A DNA stretch of 64,000 nucleotides from Rutpela maculata (GCA_936432065.2 OW386289.2:19612277-19676276); one strand, 5' to 3'. Counted from the first letter of the stretch, positions 12,226-24,724 are shown. The notes: a model not told the origin generated them from the sequence alone. Numbers and translations are program-made.

Positions 12226-12892
12226 CCTGCAAATAATGCTGCGTCCGTACATGTGCACGATACCGTACAGTATCATATGTTCCGTAAAATTAAAAGTATA
12301 TTTTTAGTTCCATCAAATTATGTTTGGGGGCGCATAGATTTGTGAACAGAAATATACTTCAAATATTCTCTATTCAAAAATCGTATAATGTTGCGTCCGA
12401 CATTTGACAACACCGGCACTAATAAATATCTCGTCATTCTTTCATTCTTACTTGGAAAGCCGGTGAGTTCGGACAAGTGTAAAATTCTTGTGAAAATTTT
12501 TATAAGTTTGCAAGTAAATATGTTTCATATTTAAACAGTTATCTTCTTACTTATAATCCGAATGATTTTATCACAGAAATTTATTTTCAGGAAATGAAAT
12601 TAATTTCAACGGAAAATAATTTACAAATATTTAGTTATATATAATCATAAAAACAATACCTTCTTCAAAATTAAACTGTTAAGCCGTTACTTTGTGGTAA
12701 TTAATCATGATGATATAATAATGAAACATCAACATTTACTTTATTTCTTATCGCCAAGTTACCTACATTACCGCACGTTGAATAGTATACTATAAGTTTA
12801 TCAAATATTGTCAAATTGTGTGGTTTATTATAAGTCTAATAACTATAAATAGAACCATTATTATACCTTTTTCTTTGATAAAAAGGGGGTTG

Positions 12893-13440
12893 AAATTTTA
12901 GGTTTTTCCGGAAACGGTTAGATGCATGAAATGTGGCAGAAATATTTTTTGTTGAAATCTATTAGATCGTGTGTAAGATGAAATTTCGATTTTCACTTTT
13001 TGAAGGGGTGAAAACGGAGGTGGTAGATGGTTTAAAGCGTACCTGTATCTCTGAAATTGCGTAAATCAGAAACGTGATTATTCGAGCGATGGATGGATTT
13101 CTGAGGAAATAAGATTCGACGGTTTTCAAAAAGAGACCCCCGAATGGGTGAACGGGGAGGGGGAGGTTTTTAAGCCTTTCGGCAACGGTGAGACCCAGAA
13201 TCATGAAATTGGAATCTATTAGACACGAGTAGGACGAAATGTCGATTTTCACTTTTTAAAGTGGTGAAAACGGGGGTGGTAAATGGTCTGGAGGGTACTC
13301 GTATTTCTGAAATCGTGTAAGTTACAAACGCGATATTCCAGCAATAGGCTTTCCTGAGGAAATAAGGAGACACGTAATCGACGGTTTTTAAAAAGAGACA
13401 CCGCGAACGGGTGAACAGGGAGAGGGTTGTTTTTAAGCAT
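12893..13440. repeat. Diverged tandem pair of ~280-bp units inside F1
   Basis: The order tttttcggaaacgg-like, cgattttcactttttgaag, gtgaaaacggaggtgg, tttctgaggaaataag, ggttttcaaaaagagac, gggtgaacggggag appears twice, from about 12,893 and 13,168. The second unit has cactttttaaagtggtgaaa and cgggtgaacagggag. The same pair recurs at 15,491-16,038 and 34,990-35,540. It explains the overlapping minus-strand ORFs. Confidence 0.7.
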
Positions 13441-13550
13441 AAAATTTGACACAAACCCTTCCGTGTGCTCTATTGTGGATTAAAATAATTATTTTTTTCG
13501 TTTAACTCGCTTTAACAGAAAAATAGAATAATGGATTGTTATCAAATTGC

Positions 13551-13769
13551 GATGCGCAGTGGACTTCCTTGAGTGCAATGGATGCGCAGTGGGTTTCCCT
13601 GAGTACTGTGGATGCGTAGAAGGTTTCCTTGAGTGCAATGAATTCGCAGTAGGTTTCTCCGGGTACCATGGAAGCGCAGTGGGTTTCCACGAGTACTAGA
13701 GATGTGCAGTGGGTTTCCTTGAATACAATGGATGCGTAATGGGTTTCTCCGAGTACCATGCGTACCATG
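13551..13769. repeat. 30-bp minisatellite, 7 units
   Basis: Seven consecutive 30-bp units of the type gatgcgcagtgggtttcctt plus gagtacaatg fill 13,551-13,760. Because 30 is a multiple of 3, two minus-strand frames stay open as 10-residue repeats (cores THCAS and NPLRI). Copy 16,149-16,367 is nearly identical; copy B (35,657-35,929) has nine units, two of odd length that break the frame. The pattern argues for a repeat, not a protein. Confidence 0.9.
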
Positions 13770-14387
13770 ATCCTCAATCTTAACCAAACTTTTCTTCAAG
13801 AATGTTGGGTTATTCCTTTTGATTCGTTTAGAGTCATTTGGTTAAGATTGTTGGGTTGTAGGGAACATGGTTTCAAATTCATGTCACCTTAAAATGGCTA
13901 TAACTTTGCGAGGAAACATCATAGATGACCATTCGAAAGCTTTAAAGAGGAAAAATGTTACTAAATGATGTATTTATTAGAAATAAGCTGAAAAAAATTT
14001 TTCCAGACATAACTTCAAAAGTTGCTAAAAAAAGCCGTTTTTAAGTACTTAACCTCAAATATTTCAAAACCCTGATGTGATGGGCCAATTCTGAGGCCAG
14101 ATTCGGATTCAGTTCTAAAAATTACTTCGGAAATGACCCTCAGCTGCTCAACAACATTCATGAACTGTCAAACTGATTGCCATAAGTGAAAAGATCCCTA
14201 AGGTATCTCATCAGGGTAATTTTGTTCTGATTGGTTGTTTCAGCACACATGATTAGAAATTGACGAATTTAATAGGATGTTGGTATTTGAGCTAAAAATT
14301 TTCAGCACAAGTTTTTATTTCCCAGTCAGTACCACTAAAAAGTGTTAGGCTCTCGGAATTATTATTCAGTGAAAATTATATTGAAAC

Positions 14388-14748
14388 ATATTTTCTTGTT
14401 CCTATTACCTATTTTCTTTTATAACTCTTTAGGTACTAGTTTACAAAATATACTTTTTTTGTGCATATTGCATATTTTTTTCTAAAGGAATAGATTGCAG
14501 TTCAAGAAACATAGACTACTTATATTATATTATATATTATTATATTATACAATGCAATAAGATAAACTTATTGAAATTGATGAGTATAGATATTTTTTAT
14601 ACATACTTTCTTTGATAGCGAGACATTGAAAGTTTGTTGGAATTTCCTGAAGGGTTTTTTAGAATAGATCCCGTTAGGTGCTATACTGTAATATAACTCT
14701 CTATATAACAGGCGTATTGTGTAGCCAACCATTGCCAACAATTCTTTT

Positions 14749-14751
<3 letters not shown>
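14388..14751. repeat. Repeat R fragment between the two F1 copies
   Basis: Matches 23,460-23,640: attttcttgtt, aggtactagtttacaaaat, gtgcatattg, then gttaggtgctatactgtaat and caattcttttgaca, with about 180 bp extra in the middle. It runs directly into (TA)n at 14,752. Confidence 0.6.

Positions 14752-14818
<67 letters not shown>
14752..14818. repeat. (TA)n microsatellite, 67 bp
   Basis: Uninterrupted TA repeat. It borders repeat R on the left and the F1 left end on the right, exactly as the 11,839-12,220 tract borders F1. It is therefore the left flank of the larger F1 element. Confidence 0.97.
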
Positions 14819-14823
<5 letters not shown>

Positions 14824-16148
14824 CCTGCAAATAATGCTGCGTCCGTACATGTGCACGATACCGTACAGTATCATATGTTCCGTAAAATTAAAAGTATAAT
14901 TTTAGTTCCATCAAATTATGTTTGGGGGCGCATAGATTTGTGAACAGAAATATACTTCAAATATTCTCTATTCAAAAATCGTATAATGTTGCGTCCGACA
15001 TTTGACAACACCGGCACTAATAAATATCTCGTCATTCTTTCATTCTTACTTGGAAAGCCGGTGAGTTCGGACAAGTGTAATATTCTTGTGAAAATTTTTA
15101 TAAGTTTGCAAGTAAATATGTTTCATATTTAAACAGTTATCTTCTTACTTATAATCCGAATGATTTTATCACAGAAATTTATTTTCAGGAAATGAAATTA
15201 ATTTCAACGGAAAATAATTTACAAATATTTAGTTATATATAATCATAAAAACAATACCTTCTTCAAAATTAAACTGTTAAGCCGTTACTTTGTGGTAATT
15301 AATCATGATGATATAATAATGAAACATCAACATTTACTTTATTTCTTATCGCCAAGTTACCTACATTACCGCACGTTGAATAGTATACTATAAGTTTATC
15401 AAATATTGTCAAATTGTGTGGTTTATTATAAGTCTAATAACTATAAATAGAACCATTATTATACCTTTTTCTTTGATAAAAAGGGGGTTGAAATTTTAGG
15501 TTTTTCCGGAAACGGTTAGATGCATGAAATGTGGCAGAAATATTTTTTGTTGAAATCTATTAGATCGTGTGTAAGATGAAATTTCGATTTTCACTTTTTG
15601 AAGGGGTGAAAACGGAGGTGGTAGATGGTTTAAAGCGTACCTGTATCTCTGAAATTGCGTAAATCAGAAACGTGATTATTCGAGCGATGGATGGATTTCT
15701 GAGGAAATAAGATTCGACGGTTTTCAAAAAGAGATCCCCGAATGGGTGAACGGGGAGGGGGAGGTTTTTAAGCCTTTCGGCAACGGTGAGACCCAGAATC
15801 ATGAAATTGGAATCTATTAGACACGAGTAGGACGAAATGTCGATTTTCACTTTTTAAAGTGGTGAAAACGGGGGTGGTAAATGGTCTGGAGGGTACTCGT
15901 ATTTCTGAAGTCGTGTAAGTTACAAACGCGATATTCCAGCAATAGGCTTTCCTGAGGAAATAAGGAGACACGTAATCGACGGTTTTTAAAAAGAGACACC
16001 GCGAACGGGTGAACGGGGAGAGAGTTGTTTTTAAGCATGAAATTTGACACAAACCCTTCCGTGTGCTCTATTGTGGATTAAAATAATTATTTTTTTCGTT
16101 TAACTCGCTTTAACAGAAAAATAGAATAATGGATTGTTATCAAATTGC

Positions 16149-16367
16149 GATGCGCAGTGGGCTTCCTTGAGTGCAATGGATGCGCAGTGGGTTTCCCTGA
16201 GTACTGTGGATGCGTAGAAGGTTTCCTTGAGTGCAATGAATTCGCAGTAGGTTTCTCCGGGTACCATGGAAGCGCAGTGGGTTTCCACGAGTACTAGAGA
16301 TGTGCAGTGGGTTTCCTTGAATACAATGGATGCGTAATGGGTTTCCCCGAGTACCATGCGTACCATG
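16149..16367. repeat. 30-bp minisatellite, second copy
   Basis: Same seven units as 13,551-13,769 at the constant 2,598-bp offset, differing at a few bases (for example ggctt for gactt in unit 1 and tttcccc for tttctcc in unit 7). Confidence 0.9.
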
Positions 16368-16985
16368 ATCCTCAATCTTAACCAAACTTTTCTTCAAGAA
16401 TGTTGGGTTATTCCTTTTGATTCGTTTAGAGTCGTTTGGTTAAGATTGTTGGGTTGTAGGGAACATGGTTTCAAATTCATGTCACCTTAAAATGGCTATA
16501 ACTTTGCGAGGAAACATCATAGATGACCATTCGAAAGCTTTAAAGAGGAAAAATGTTACTAAATGATGTATTTATTAGAAATAAGCTGAAAAAAATTTTT
16601 CCAGACATAACTTCAAAAGTTGCTAAAAAAAGCCGTTTTTAAGTACTTAACCTCAAATATTTCAAAACCCTGATGTGATGGGCCAATTCTGAGGCCAGAT
16701 TCGGATTCAGTTCTAAAAATTACTTCGGAAATGACCCTCAGCTGCTCAACAACATTCATGAACTGTCAAACTGATTGCCATAAGTGAAAAGATCCCTAAG
16801 GTATCTCATCAGGGTAATTTTGTTCTGATTGGTTGTTTCAGCACACATGATTAGAAATTGACGAATTTAATAGGATGTTGGTATTTGAGCTAAAAATTTT
16901 CAGCACAAGTTTTTATTTCCCAGTCAGTACCACTAAAAAGTGTTAGGCTCTCGGAATTATTATTCAGTGAAAATTATATTGAAAC

Positions 16986-17840
16986 TGTCTTTGTTTTATT
17001 TAGAATTAGGTTATTATTTTGAGACCAATGTATGATTTCTTGATAAACTGTTTCAGTGGTTTTTTTGCTTCAATAAGATTGTTGCCTGTAACTAGAATGT
17101 TTGTATCATCAGCATAACAGATCACATGAACATTTGGTATATTTTGTAGATGACTGACCACATAGTTAGTAAATATTATATATAAAAGTGGTCCCAAAAT
17201 TGACCCCTTGTGTAATATCACAAATATTACTTTCAACTCCACCGGCCATTTCTACAATTTGTGTCCTGTTGTCTAAATAGGAGGAAAATATTTGTAAATC
17301 AGTTACTCGAATACCGTATAGTGGTAGTTTAGCCTTAAGCAGCTGATGGTCCACCAACTCAAAAGCTTGTGAGAAATCTTCGAAAATACCCACAACTGAT
17401 TTCTTGTTGTCTAAAGCTTTAATCATTTTGTGATGAGAATCACACAACGCAAACTTGTTGCTTTTGTTTCTAGTGAAACCATGTTCAGCAGGAAGCAGTA
17501 ACATATTCTGATGTAAAAAATCTGATAATTGCTCCTTGAGATGAAGTTCTAAAATTTTAGAGAAACTACATAGTTGACTAATTGCTTCATTATTATTATT
17601 ATAGTCATTTGCATTTCTCCCCTCTTGTATAATGGAGAGACTATGGCTCTTTTAAATTTACTGAGAAATATACCTTTCTCTATAGAAATGTATATTATAT
17701 GACATAATGGACCGCTTATCGCATATTTGCATTTTTTATCCAAATTATTAGAAATATTATCATGACAACTAGAATTTGAAGACTAAATTATTTACAAGGA
17801 GTTCAACATCCTTAGTTGAAACTGGAGATAGATAGATAGA
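16986..17840 (-). pseudogene. Non-LTR retrotransposon (jockey-like) reverse-transcriptase fragment
   Basis: Translation on the minus strand gives, in order, RT finger-region sequence with KRAIVSPLYKRGE (near 17,650), EHGFTRNKS (near 17,475), motif A with VVGIFEDFSQAFELVDH (near 17,380), LDNRTQIVEM (near 17,250), QGSILGPLLY-type motif B split by a frameshift near 17,215, and the catalytic box CYADDTNILV (near 17,110). Both Asp residues of the YADD box and the Asp of motif A remain, but frameshifts, stops and missing endonuclease and 5' parts make it dead. Order and spacing are those of jockey-superfamily LINEs. The fragment lies inside F1 just after the shared block. Confidence 0.85.
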
Positions 17841-17986
17841 AAATAAATCCCCTCTTTTCCCAATAACATTTGGTTTCTGGTTTAGAAAATAATTAAATTA
17901 AATCAATGAATTAAATTGATATTAAATATGAGCGCAAAAACTTTTACCTTCATAAAAACAGATTTTAAAAAATCTAACGTGGTTAA

Positions 17987-19295
17987 GTGTGGAAGCCATC
18001 TTTTTTTACTAATTTTGGAGTGCTAAAAACGAATCCGTTGCCCGTTTTGGCGAAAAATCTAGGGAACAATTCTTTTAAAAAACAAACCTTATTTGGGTGC
18101 CATAAAGTGAAGGTTCTCCTGTTCCCAACCAAAAGTCATTTAAATAATTAAAGAATTTTTTAATTTAAAAAACAAGTAATATTTTCTGAATAGTGATATG
18201 CACACCTTACACCCCAACCCCAAAAATGTGAGAAATATTCAGGGGTGAGAAATATTCATCTGAATTGACTAAATCCCCTCATTATGATAAAAAAAACATC
18301 AAATTGGGTGATTAGAGATTTTTCTGCAATTAAAACCAATAAAAACTCTAAAAAGATAAAATCCACCACCTTAATTGGTGGGGATGGGTGTAAGAATATT
18401 CAGAAGTAATCACATTATAACCTGATAATAGCCATTTAACGATGACTAATATTGTAACTACACACCGTTCTTGTGGGTGGTGAAGGGTGAGGGAAACGAG
18501 GGGGAGGGGTGGTGAATTTAGAATTTTTGCTTATTTTATTATTTACCTAATAAAATTGAGTATTTTGAAATAATTTTCTGCACTAAAGAATAACTTTTTG
18601 TTGCAAGTTCTAATATCAATTTTAATGCCACCCCCAAATAAGAGTTATTTTTTACAGTCTTCCCGATGTTTTTAGCCAATTCGGATGACAGATTCGTATT
18701 CAGCACCCCAAAATTAGTGAAAAGAGCAAAGAAAGGAATCCCCCCCCTCGTTCCCCTCACCTTTCACCACCCATAAGAACGATGTAAGTTACAATATCTA
18801 ATATACTGTTTTTTATTTATTAAAATAAAACAAAACTCCTTATTAAAAGGCTATTATCAGGTTATAATGTGATTACTTCTGAATACTCTTACACCCATCC
18901 CCACCAATTAAGATGATGGATTTTATCTTTTTAGAGTTTTTATTGGTTTTAATTGCGAAAGAAATCCCTAATCACCCAGTTTGTTGTTTTTTATCATAAT
19001 AAGATGATTTAGTCAATTCAGATGAATATTTCTCATCCCTGAATATTTCTCACACTTTTGAGGTTGGGGTGTGCGGTGTGCATATCACTATCCAGAAAAT
19101 ATTTCTTGTTTTTCATATTAAAAATTCTTTAATTATTTAAATGACTTTTGGTTTGGAAAATGAGAATCTTCACTTTATGGCACCCAAATAGGGGTTGCTT
19201 TTTAATTTTTAATGTGTTCCCGAGACTTTTCGTTAATAAGGGTGACGGTTTCGTTTTCAGCAGCCTAAAATTAGTAAAAAAGATAGCTTCCACAC
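17987..19295. mobile_element. Fold-back element with nested inner inverted repeat
   Basis: Left end gtgtggaagccatc pairs with right end gatagcttccacac. Arms pair along their length, e.g. gtgccataaagtgaagg with cttcactttatggcac and atgggtgtaagaatattcag with ctgaatactcttacaccc. An inner inverted pair, ggtgaagggtgagggaaac and gttcccctcacctttcacc, lies near 18,480 and 18,750. Flanks read TTAA left and TTTA right, hinting at a decayed TTAA site. The ORFs across it are arm products. Confidence 0.75.
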
Positions 19296-19734
19296 TTTAC
19301 CATGGATGGGCCTTTTTTAACATTGTTCATTACAAAAAAGTTAATCCGAAAGCATTTATTATCAAATACATTTGTACTTCAAGAAATGTGTTTTTTAACT
19401 TTCAAGACTAAAATGCTTATCATTCGAAATATGTGCAAAAAGCAAAAGCAAGAAGAATATGCTCTCCCTTCTATTCTAAGGTGAACTCATCGCTTCCTGA
19501 AGGAGTAAATAAAAATGAACATCTATCCAAAATTCCATTGATCTCCTAAATTCATCATTTTATATTGCAAATTTGAGGCTACTTTTAGTGCACAATTGAG
19601 AAACTGAATCTAAAATAAGAACTGATAGGAAAATCATATTTCGAATTCTACTGACATTTAGAAATATCTGACGGCTATCGATTTGTTCTACTACAAGTGC
19701 AATAAAATTTTTAGGGTAAATATGACAACTGCGC
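19296..19734. other. F1 interior, nothing recognised
   Basis: AT-rich sequence between the fold-back and the right motif array, with no ORF of note, repeat or RNA signal. Confidence 0.5.
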
Positions 19735-20027
19735 CGGACGCAGTAATATAATAAGTTTCACAAAAAGTAGTCATCTCGGACGAAGCATTGTATTGAAGAA
19801 GAATGAAATTATTCTGAGACGCAATAACGTGCTGTTTTTGAAAGGACGCAGTATTGTCCTGTATATTAAACTTTTTTATTTCTTGAGTTATTACAATTCT
19901 AAAACCAGATGTTAACTAAATTTGTTAGCAGATTCAATATACTTCATTAGATTTCAGCTAACTAACGTATTTCTGGGAGACGCAGTAAGGTTGGTTTGTG
20001 AGAGGACGCAGCATTGATAGCGGGATG
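19735..20027 (-). mobile_element. F1 right end with inverted motif array
   Basis: Copies of the F1 motif read here as its complement: gccggacgcagtaata (19,735), ctcggacgaagcattg (about 19,775), gagacgcaataac (19,818), aaggacgcagtattg (19,851), gagacgcagtaagg (19,978) and aggacgcagcattg (20,003), then (TA)n. The left end has the same motif as gctgcgtcc. Such subterminal repeats usually serve as transposase-binding sites; that role is inferred. Confidence 0.6.
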
Positions 20028-20032
20028 TATAT

Positions 20033-20081
<49 letters not shown>

Positions 20082-20090
20082 TATATATAT
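20028..20090. repeat. (TA)n microsatellite with two AAATA breaks
   Basis: About 63 bp of TA repeat, broken by ataaatat at about 20,045 and 20,077. It borders F1 on the left and the F5-type end on the right. Confidence 0.95.
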
Positions 20091-20420
20091 AGAGATATGC
20101 ATGGTCATATACAGGCCCGTTTCATACACTGAGCGACTGTAGTGCAGCCCGATTTGACCCTGTGAAGCCCGGGGTCGGGCTCATCAACGTACCCCCGTGT
20201 ATATTATCACTAAATGGTCGCAAATCATGTTAGTTTCCTCCCTGCAAAATTTTGAGGTGGGCTTTAAAAAGTCATATTTTCATGTTCCGAGATACACTTT
20301 TAGTTCAGCACTTCTGAGTCAGGCGGCGCTGTTCCTGTATATCCAAGACTCTTATACAGTTGATATCCATCGCTCGTTATATAGCCCGATATTTGGCATC
20401 GTTGCAGTGGCTCGATAGCG
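20091..20420 (-). mobile_element. F5-type end abutting (TA)n
   Basis: Motif copies gcagcccgatttg, aagcccggggtcgggctcat and atagcccgatatttggc lie within 320 bp of the tract. They are the inverted counterparts of the cgggct motifs on the other side of F1 (11,625-11,838, and more fully at 33,045-33,330). A short ORF at 20,197-20,418 matches nothing recognised. Confidence 0.45.
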
Positions 20421-21214
20421 TTCGATTCTTATTTCCTCTTAAATACTTTCTTTATGAAGTCACAATCGTTGAATGAAAGTTCTTTCTTCATATTCGAATA
20501 ATTTTTCTAAATTCAAAAATTTGTATATACGTTCTAAGAATTATAAATTATGTGGTACGGTGCTATGAAAGCAAAATAGTAGCATCTTAAACATCTTAAA
20601 ACGTTTTTTGAATTGTAATACATAATTTCAAATAGAGCGATAAAAGGTAGCATTTATATCAAAAGAGAAAAATTATAATAACAAAATATAAAATCGAGTA
20701 TAAAATGCATTGACTTTGTCCATTTGTTGTACTAAATTAATGTTTTCATGTCCCTAAATCAGGTTTGTAGTTTTTTGCATTCATGATTCAATAATATTCC
20801 TCATTTTTATTAATTTTGGTGCTAAAATTTTCATGGAGAAATATCGGGACATTAAACAATAATTATGCAGAATGACGTTTTACGTACCTATTATAAGGAT
20901 AGATAGGCATTGTCCATGACGACTTCCACATCCCCGTAGTTTAGTGGATAGTAACAGTAAAAAAACATGTTTTTTTTTTAAATAGGCTTAGAATGTCATG
21001 AAACATCGATATTTTCAGCTTGAACGAAAAAAATTCCGTCTGCAATTTGTTTTTGTGCAAACGATTCGAACCGTTCATGATGTTGACTCAAAATTTGGTA
21101 TACTTGTGTATTACAACGGGATCTGGAAATAGATTATGCGTTGATCTTATTCCGTTGAAGGGTTGTTGTAGAGTCGATAAAATTGGGTTTTAGGGTATAA
21201 AATATTAGTCTTTA
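20421..21214. repeat. Repeat block resembling the window start, with a GCAGCGG-family fragment
   Basis: From 20,572 (agtagcatcttaaacatctt) the sequence follows the window start with a ~110-bp addition near 20,640. At 20,922 the GCAGCGG-tailed element begins (gacttccacatccccgtagt) and runs through aaacatcgat and tgttgactcaaaatttgg before it is cut off near 21,200. No gene. Confidence 0.6.
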
Positions 21215-23010
21215 GCATTAAATCGCTTATAAATTTTGAATGGAACTGTAGCTATTTTATTGTTTTAATTTGTTTTATGTATAAGTGCTATAGGCAGTTT
21301 TGTTTCTTGTATAATTTTAAAAATTTATTTTTCAACAGTGAAATTTTCTGCTATTATCCTTATTATCTCTGATCCTAGTAATCGTGCCACAAAAATAAAA
21401 ATAGGGCATTGAGTTTTGAATAGGACTAGGTCTATGAAAAATCTTTCTGATAATTTGTTAATTTAAAAATAAATAAATAAAAATCACAAAAAAGTACTTT
21501 TTTTGGCTATTTAAGAAACAACGTAATAATGAATCAATTTTATTTTATTGAACTAAACTCTCGTGCGAAATTTTAACCCAAAATATGTTTTCAAACGGCT
21601 AAAAGTCAATAATAAATTCGAAATTTCCATCGCTTACTGCTTAAGGGCATCGACTCGTAGGAGAAAATGTTTTTTTTTTCAAAATGTAAATTTTTGTATG
21701 TTTTTTGCAATGGTATTAAGAAAAAATTATATCTTCATTTAAACCGTTTATTTGAAATTTGTTTATGATTTTCAAAATTGTAGTTGTAAATAAATTCAAA
21801 TAACCCTGTGATCTTTTTTATCAAACTAAAAGCGGCAAACGAATTATGAAAATACGTGAAATATATAGCATTTCTTAAAACAAAAAAATAATGGTCTGCT
21901 TGCATTTGAGGTCGAGAGTCGAGATACGTCAGTTTTTGCATTAAAGTCACTTATAAATAAACCAAAAAACTATTTCTTTTTGAAATTTGGAGTGGTTGTT
22001 TTTTAAAGCTTACATCTTTGTCTCTGATATTTGAAAATAATCTAAAATTACAATTTTTGAAATAACATTGAATAGAGCGGTTATTTTCTTAATTTTTGTC
22101 GCGAAAAGGAGGAACTAATCTAATCTGAACGAATATCCTTATGTCCATGGACACAGCTTTGTAAAATTTTTAATATCACCGATACAATAAAAAAAAAAAC
22201 AATATTCGCGGTCAGGAGTTGAACCCTAGACGTCCGCATCCTGGTAAAAAGTGCTATCGTCTAAAATATTAAAGTCTAATTTGTAAAACAGTAATATACC
22301 GTTTAGAGCTAATTGACAATTATCGGATCTCTAACATAAGTTCCAAAGGCCCGACTTTCGGGCCTCTATACATTATCTTTTAAACATTGTGCTTCTGGTT
22401 TGTTTTCAACTAGATGAGACAAAAATATAGGTATTGAAAGAATAACAGGGCTCAATTTTAAGAAGAAATATTAATTTGTTTATTTATAAGCGACTTAGTT
22501 ACAAAAACTGACGTATCCTAGCTCCAAATGCAAGTAGATAATTATTTTTTTAGAAAAATGTTAAATGTTTCATCTATTTTCGTAATTCGTTTGCGTTTTT
22601 AGTTTTATAAAAAATCCACAGGATTATTTGAAGTTGTTTATAACTATAATTTTGAAAATTATAAACAAATTTCAAAAAAATAGTTTAAATGAAGATTTTT
22701 TTTCTTAATGCCATTGTAAAATACATTTAAAAACCTACATTTTTAAAAATAAATTGATTCATTATTATGTTATATTTCTTAAATAACCAAAAAAGGCAAT
22801 TTTTTGGTGATTATTATTTTTTTATAAATTAACAAATTATCAGAAAGTGTTTCATAGGCCTAGCCTTATTTAAAATTTTATTGCGAACAAATGGCTCTTT
22901 TTATTATTGCGATACGATTTCTAGGACCGGAGATAATAAAGAAAATAGCAGAAAATTTCACTGTTTAAAAATAAATTGTTAAAATTTTACCAGCAATGGA
23001 CCGATTTAAT
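21215..23010. mobile_element. 1.8-kb fold-back element with ~0.6-kb arms
   Basis: Arms pair over long stretches: atttctgctattatcctta-type sequence near 21,345 with taaagaaaatagcagaaaat near 22,940; gtatttaagaa-type near 21,510 with its complement near 22,775; cgagatacgtcagttttt near 21,920 with aaaaactgacgtatcctag near 22,505. Arms are diverged by eye. The single-stranded middle (about 21,965-22,470) carries the tRNA-like segment. Outer borders are approximate. Confidence 0.65.
22190..22264 (-). ncRNA. Degenerate tRNA-like / SINE-head segment with Pol III-type T run
   Basis: On the minus strand, gggttcaactcctgaccgcg contains a good B box (GGTTCAACTCC), preceded by gatagcactttttaccagg, a poor A-box match, and followed after 7 nt by an uninterrupted run of T. 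The T arm pairs only partly (TAGGG with CCTGA), so this is not a functional tRNA by eye. A tRNA pseudogene or the head of a tRNA-derived SINE both fit. Confidence 0.35.
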
Positions 23011-24724
23011 GCAAAACTTCACATACACTTTCTGTTATATATACTGGCAACAAATTCAAACAATAAGACTGCTGCAGCCAGATAATTCCTTATTCACCTA
23101 TTTTGATGCTTAATTTGACTCCACCATTAGGGGTAATCAAAAATACCAATCTTTCGAAAAGAATTTATATCTTTTGAACGGCTGGGCCGATTTAAATTCG
23201 AAAAAATGTGCATTAGATATAATAGCTACACCCTTATTAGAGAATTGAAAAAGACATTTGATAATGGGAACATTAAAATAAAAAATGAATATATTTTTAT
23301 CTTTTCATATCACATTGTTCTGACACACTCACTGCATGTCTTTAGTACAATCTTTAACTACTATATCATATTATCACAACATATATTTTTTGGAATCAAT
23401 AAAATAGATACATCATCAAAAATATGATATACTTATATTTCTCGATTTATCTTGTCCCCATATTTTCTTGTTGCTATTGCCGTAGTTTCTTTTATAAATC
23501 TTTAGGCACTAGTTTACAAAATATAATTTTTTGGTGCATATTGGCATATTTCTTCCTACCGTTAGGTACTATACTGTCATATAACTCCATCGTGCTTCAA
23601 ACAGGCCAATAATTTCAATAATTCTTTTGACACTTGAGACGCTTTGATTGTTTTATTGGGCTGTATTGTAAGATGTATTTAAGTTGAATGTAGAAAGGTA
23701 CCAGAGAAAAGGCACCCGCTTAACTCAGCGGGGCGTACGGCAATAAATATAAAACAGATCGCTTGAAGCGTATGACCACGTGCTCACCGAAATATAAACA
23801 ATTTTTTAACATCATTGTAACTATTTTTCATGTGAAAATAAAAATTCTGCCAGTTCCAATTTCATATCAAAAGCTCTATTTGTTAATTGACGAATGCATA
23901 AACTTATCAGCTAGTAAATTCGTGGATTTTTTTTTTGGATTGTTCATAATTTTATGACCCCGTTACGTGAGTAAAAATTTTTATTTTTATAAATTGATGG
24001 TTAAAAATAAGATTATATCAAGACCCGAAAACCTCAAAATGCGTGACAATAGGAAACATTTTTTTTTTAATTTAAATAGCAACGTAAGTTTTAAAAAATC
24101 CGTTGTGTTTTGAAAAATGTTTTCTGGAACCTACAGATGATGTGTGCTTTTTCAGATTTTTAATTGCATTTTAAATGACTGAGGAGAGTATAAAAAAAAT
24201 GACAAGCGTCTCTGTACCTCATTTTTGATACCGGTACAATTTTAAGTAAATAAAATAAATAAATAAATGAACGTTTATTGTGTACAAAAGAATTTACACA
24301 CAAAAGGAAAAGGTTAGCCTAAACTATCTTCGACCTCCCATATGCATTAGGAAAAAATATTATTACTATAGCAGTATTACATTAAACTAAGAAAACCTAT
24401 TAAACTAAATTTTTAACTTAAAACTAATTATTTATATTGTATTACTTATAATAATAATAATAATTTAACTATCAAATGTGCCGTTTTTTTATTATGACCA
24501 TTATACTAGGGAATTTTATGCTCTGACAAAAAGGTACATATACAGTGTGTCGCACTTTTCATGGAGCCACCCTCATATCTCGCTCATTTGATATCCGAAT
24601 ATTTTGAAATTTTAATGGTGACTATATACCTATAGAGTAAGTCTTTAGACGTAACCACATTTAATTTTAGACGGATGCGTTCGATTCTAGAATGGAAAGA
24701 GGAGGTCGATTTTCAAAAAATATA
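23011..24724. other. Non-coding block with repeat R pieces
   Basis: Contains repeat R at about 23,450-23,700 (taggcactagtttacaaaat, caggccaataatttc, gacacttgagacgctttg) and, at 24,270-24,500, a segment shared with 29,470-29,690 (tttacacacaaaaggaa, atcaaatgtgccg). Short ORFs at 23,206-23,957 have no recognisable product. A short run of AATA repeats lies at about 24,246. Confidence 0.45.

Larger units (their letters stand above)
14819..20027 (+). mobile_element. F1 element, complete from (TA)n to (TA)n (5.2 kb)
   Basis: Left end tttgtcctgcaaataatgct with F1 motifs facing inward; right end 19,735-20,027 with the same motif inverted, then gcgggatg and (TA)n. Content in order: the 2,167-bp block shared with 12,221-14,387, a LINE RT fragment in minus orientation, a fold-back at 17,987-19,295 and the right motif array. 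There is no long terminal inverted repeat, only the shared motif in opposite orientation. No transposase of its own is visible, so it is non-autonomous or has been filled by later insertions. Confidence 0.55.

Noticed and set aside
13551..13769. Regular spaced repeats considered as a CRISPR array
   Set aside because: Units are contiguous 30-bp repeats without unique spacers, in a eukaryotic repeat setting.
12962..13799. Five overlapping minus-strand ORFs repeated at 15,560-16,397
   Set aside because: They follow the ~280-bp tandem pair and the 30-bp minisatellite, use two overlapping frames of the same repeat, and lose the frame in copy B.
22330..22380. Stem ggcccgactttcgggcc followed by T-rich DNA as a bacterial-type terminator
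   Set aside because: No bacterial gene context; in eukaryotic AT-rich DNA a chance hairpin is more likely.
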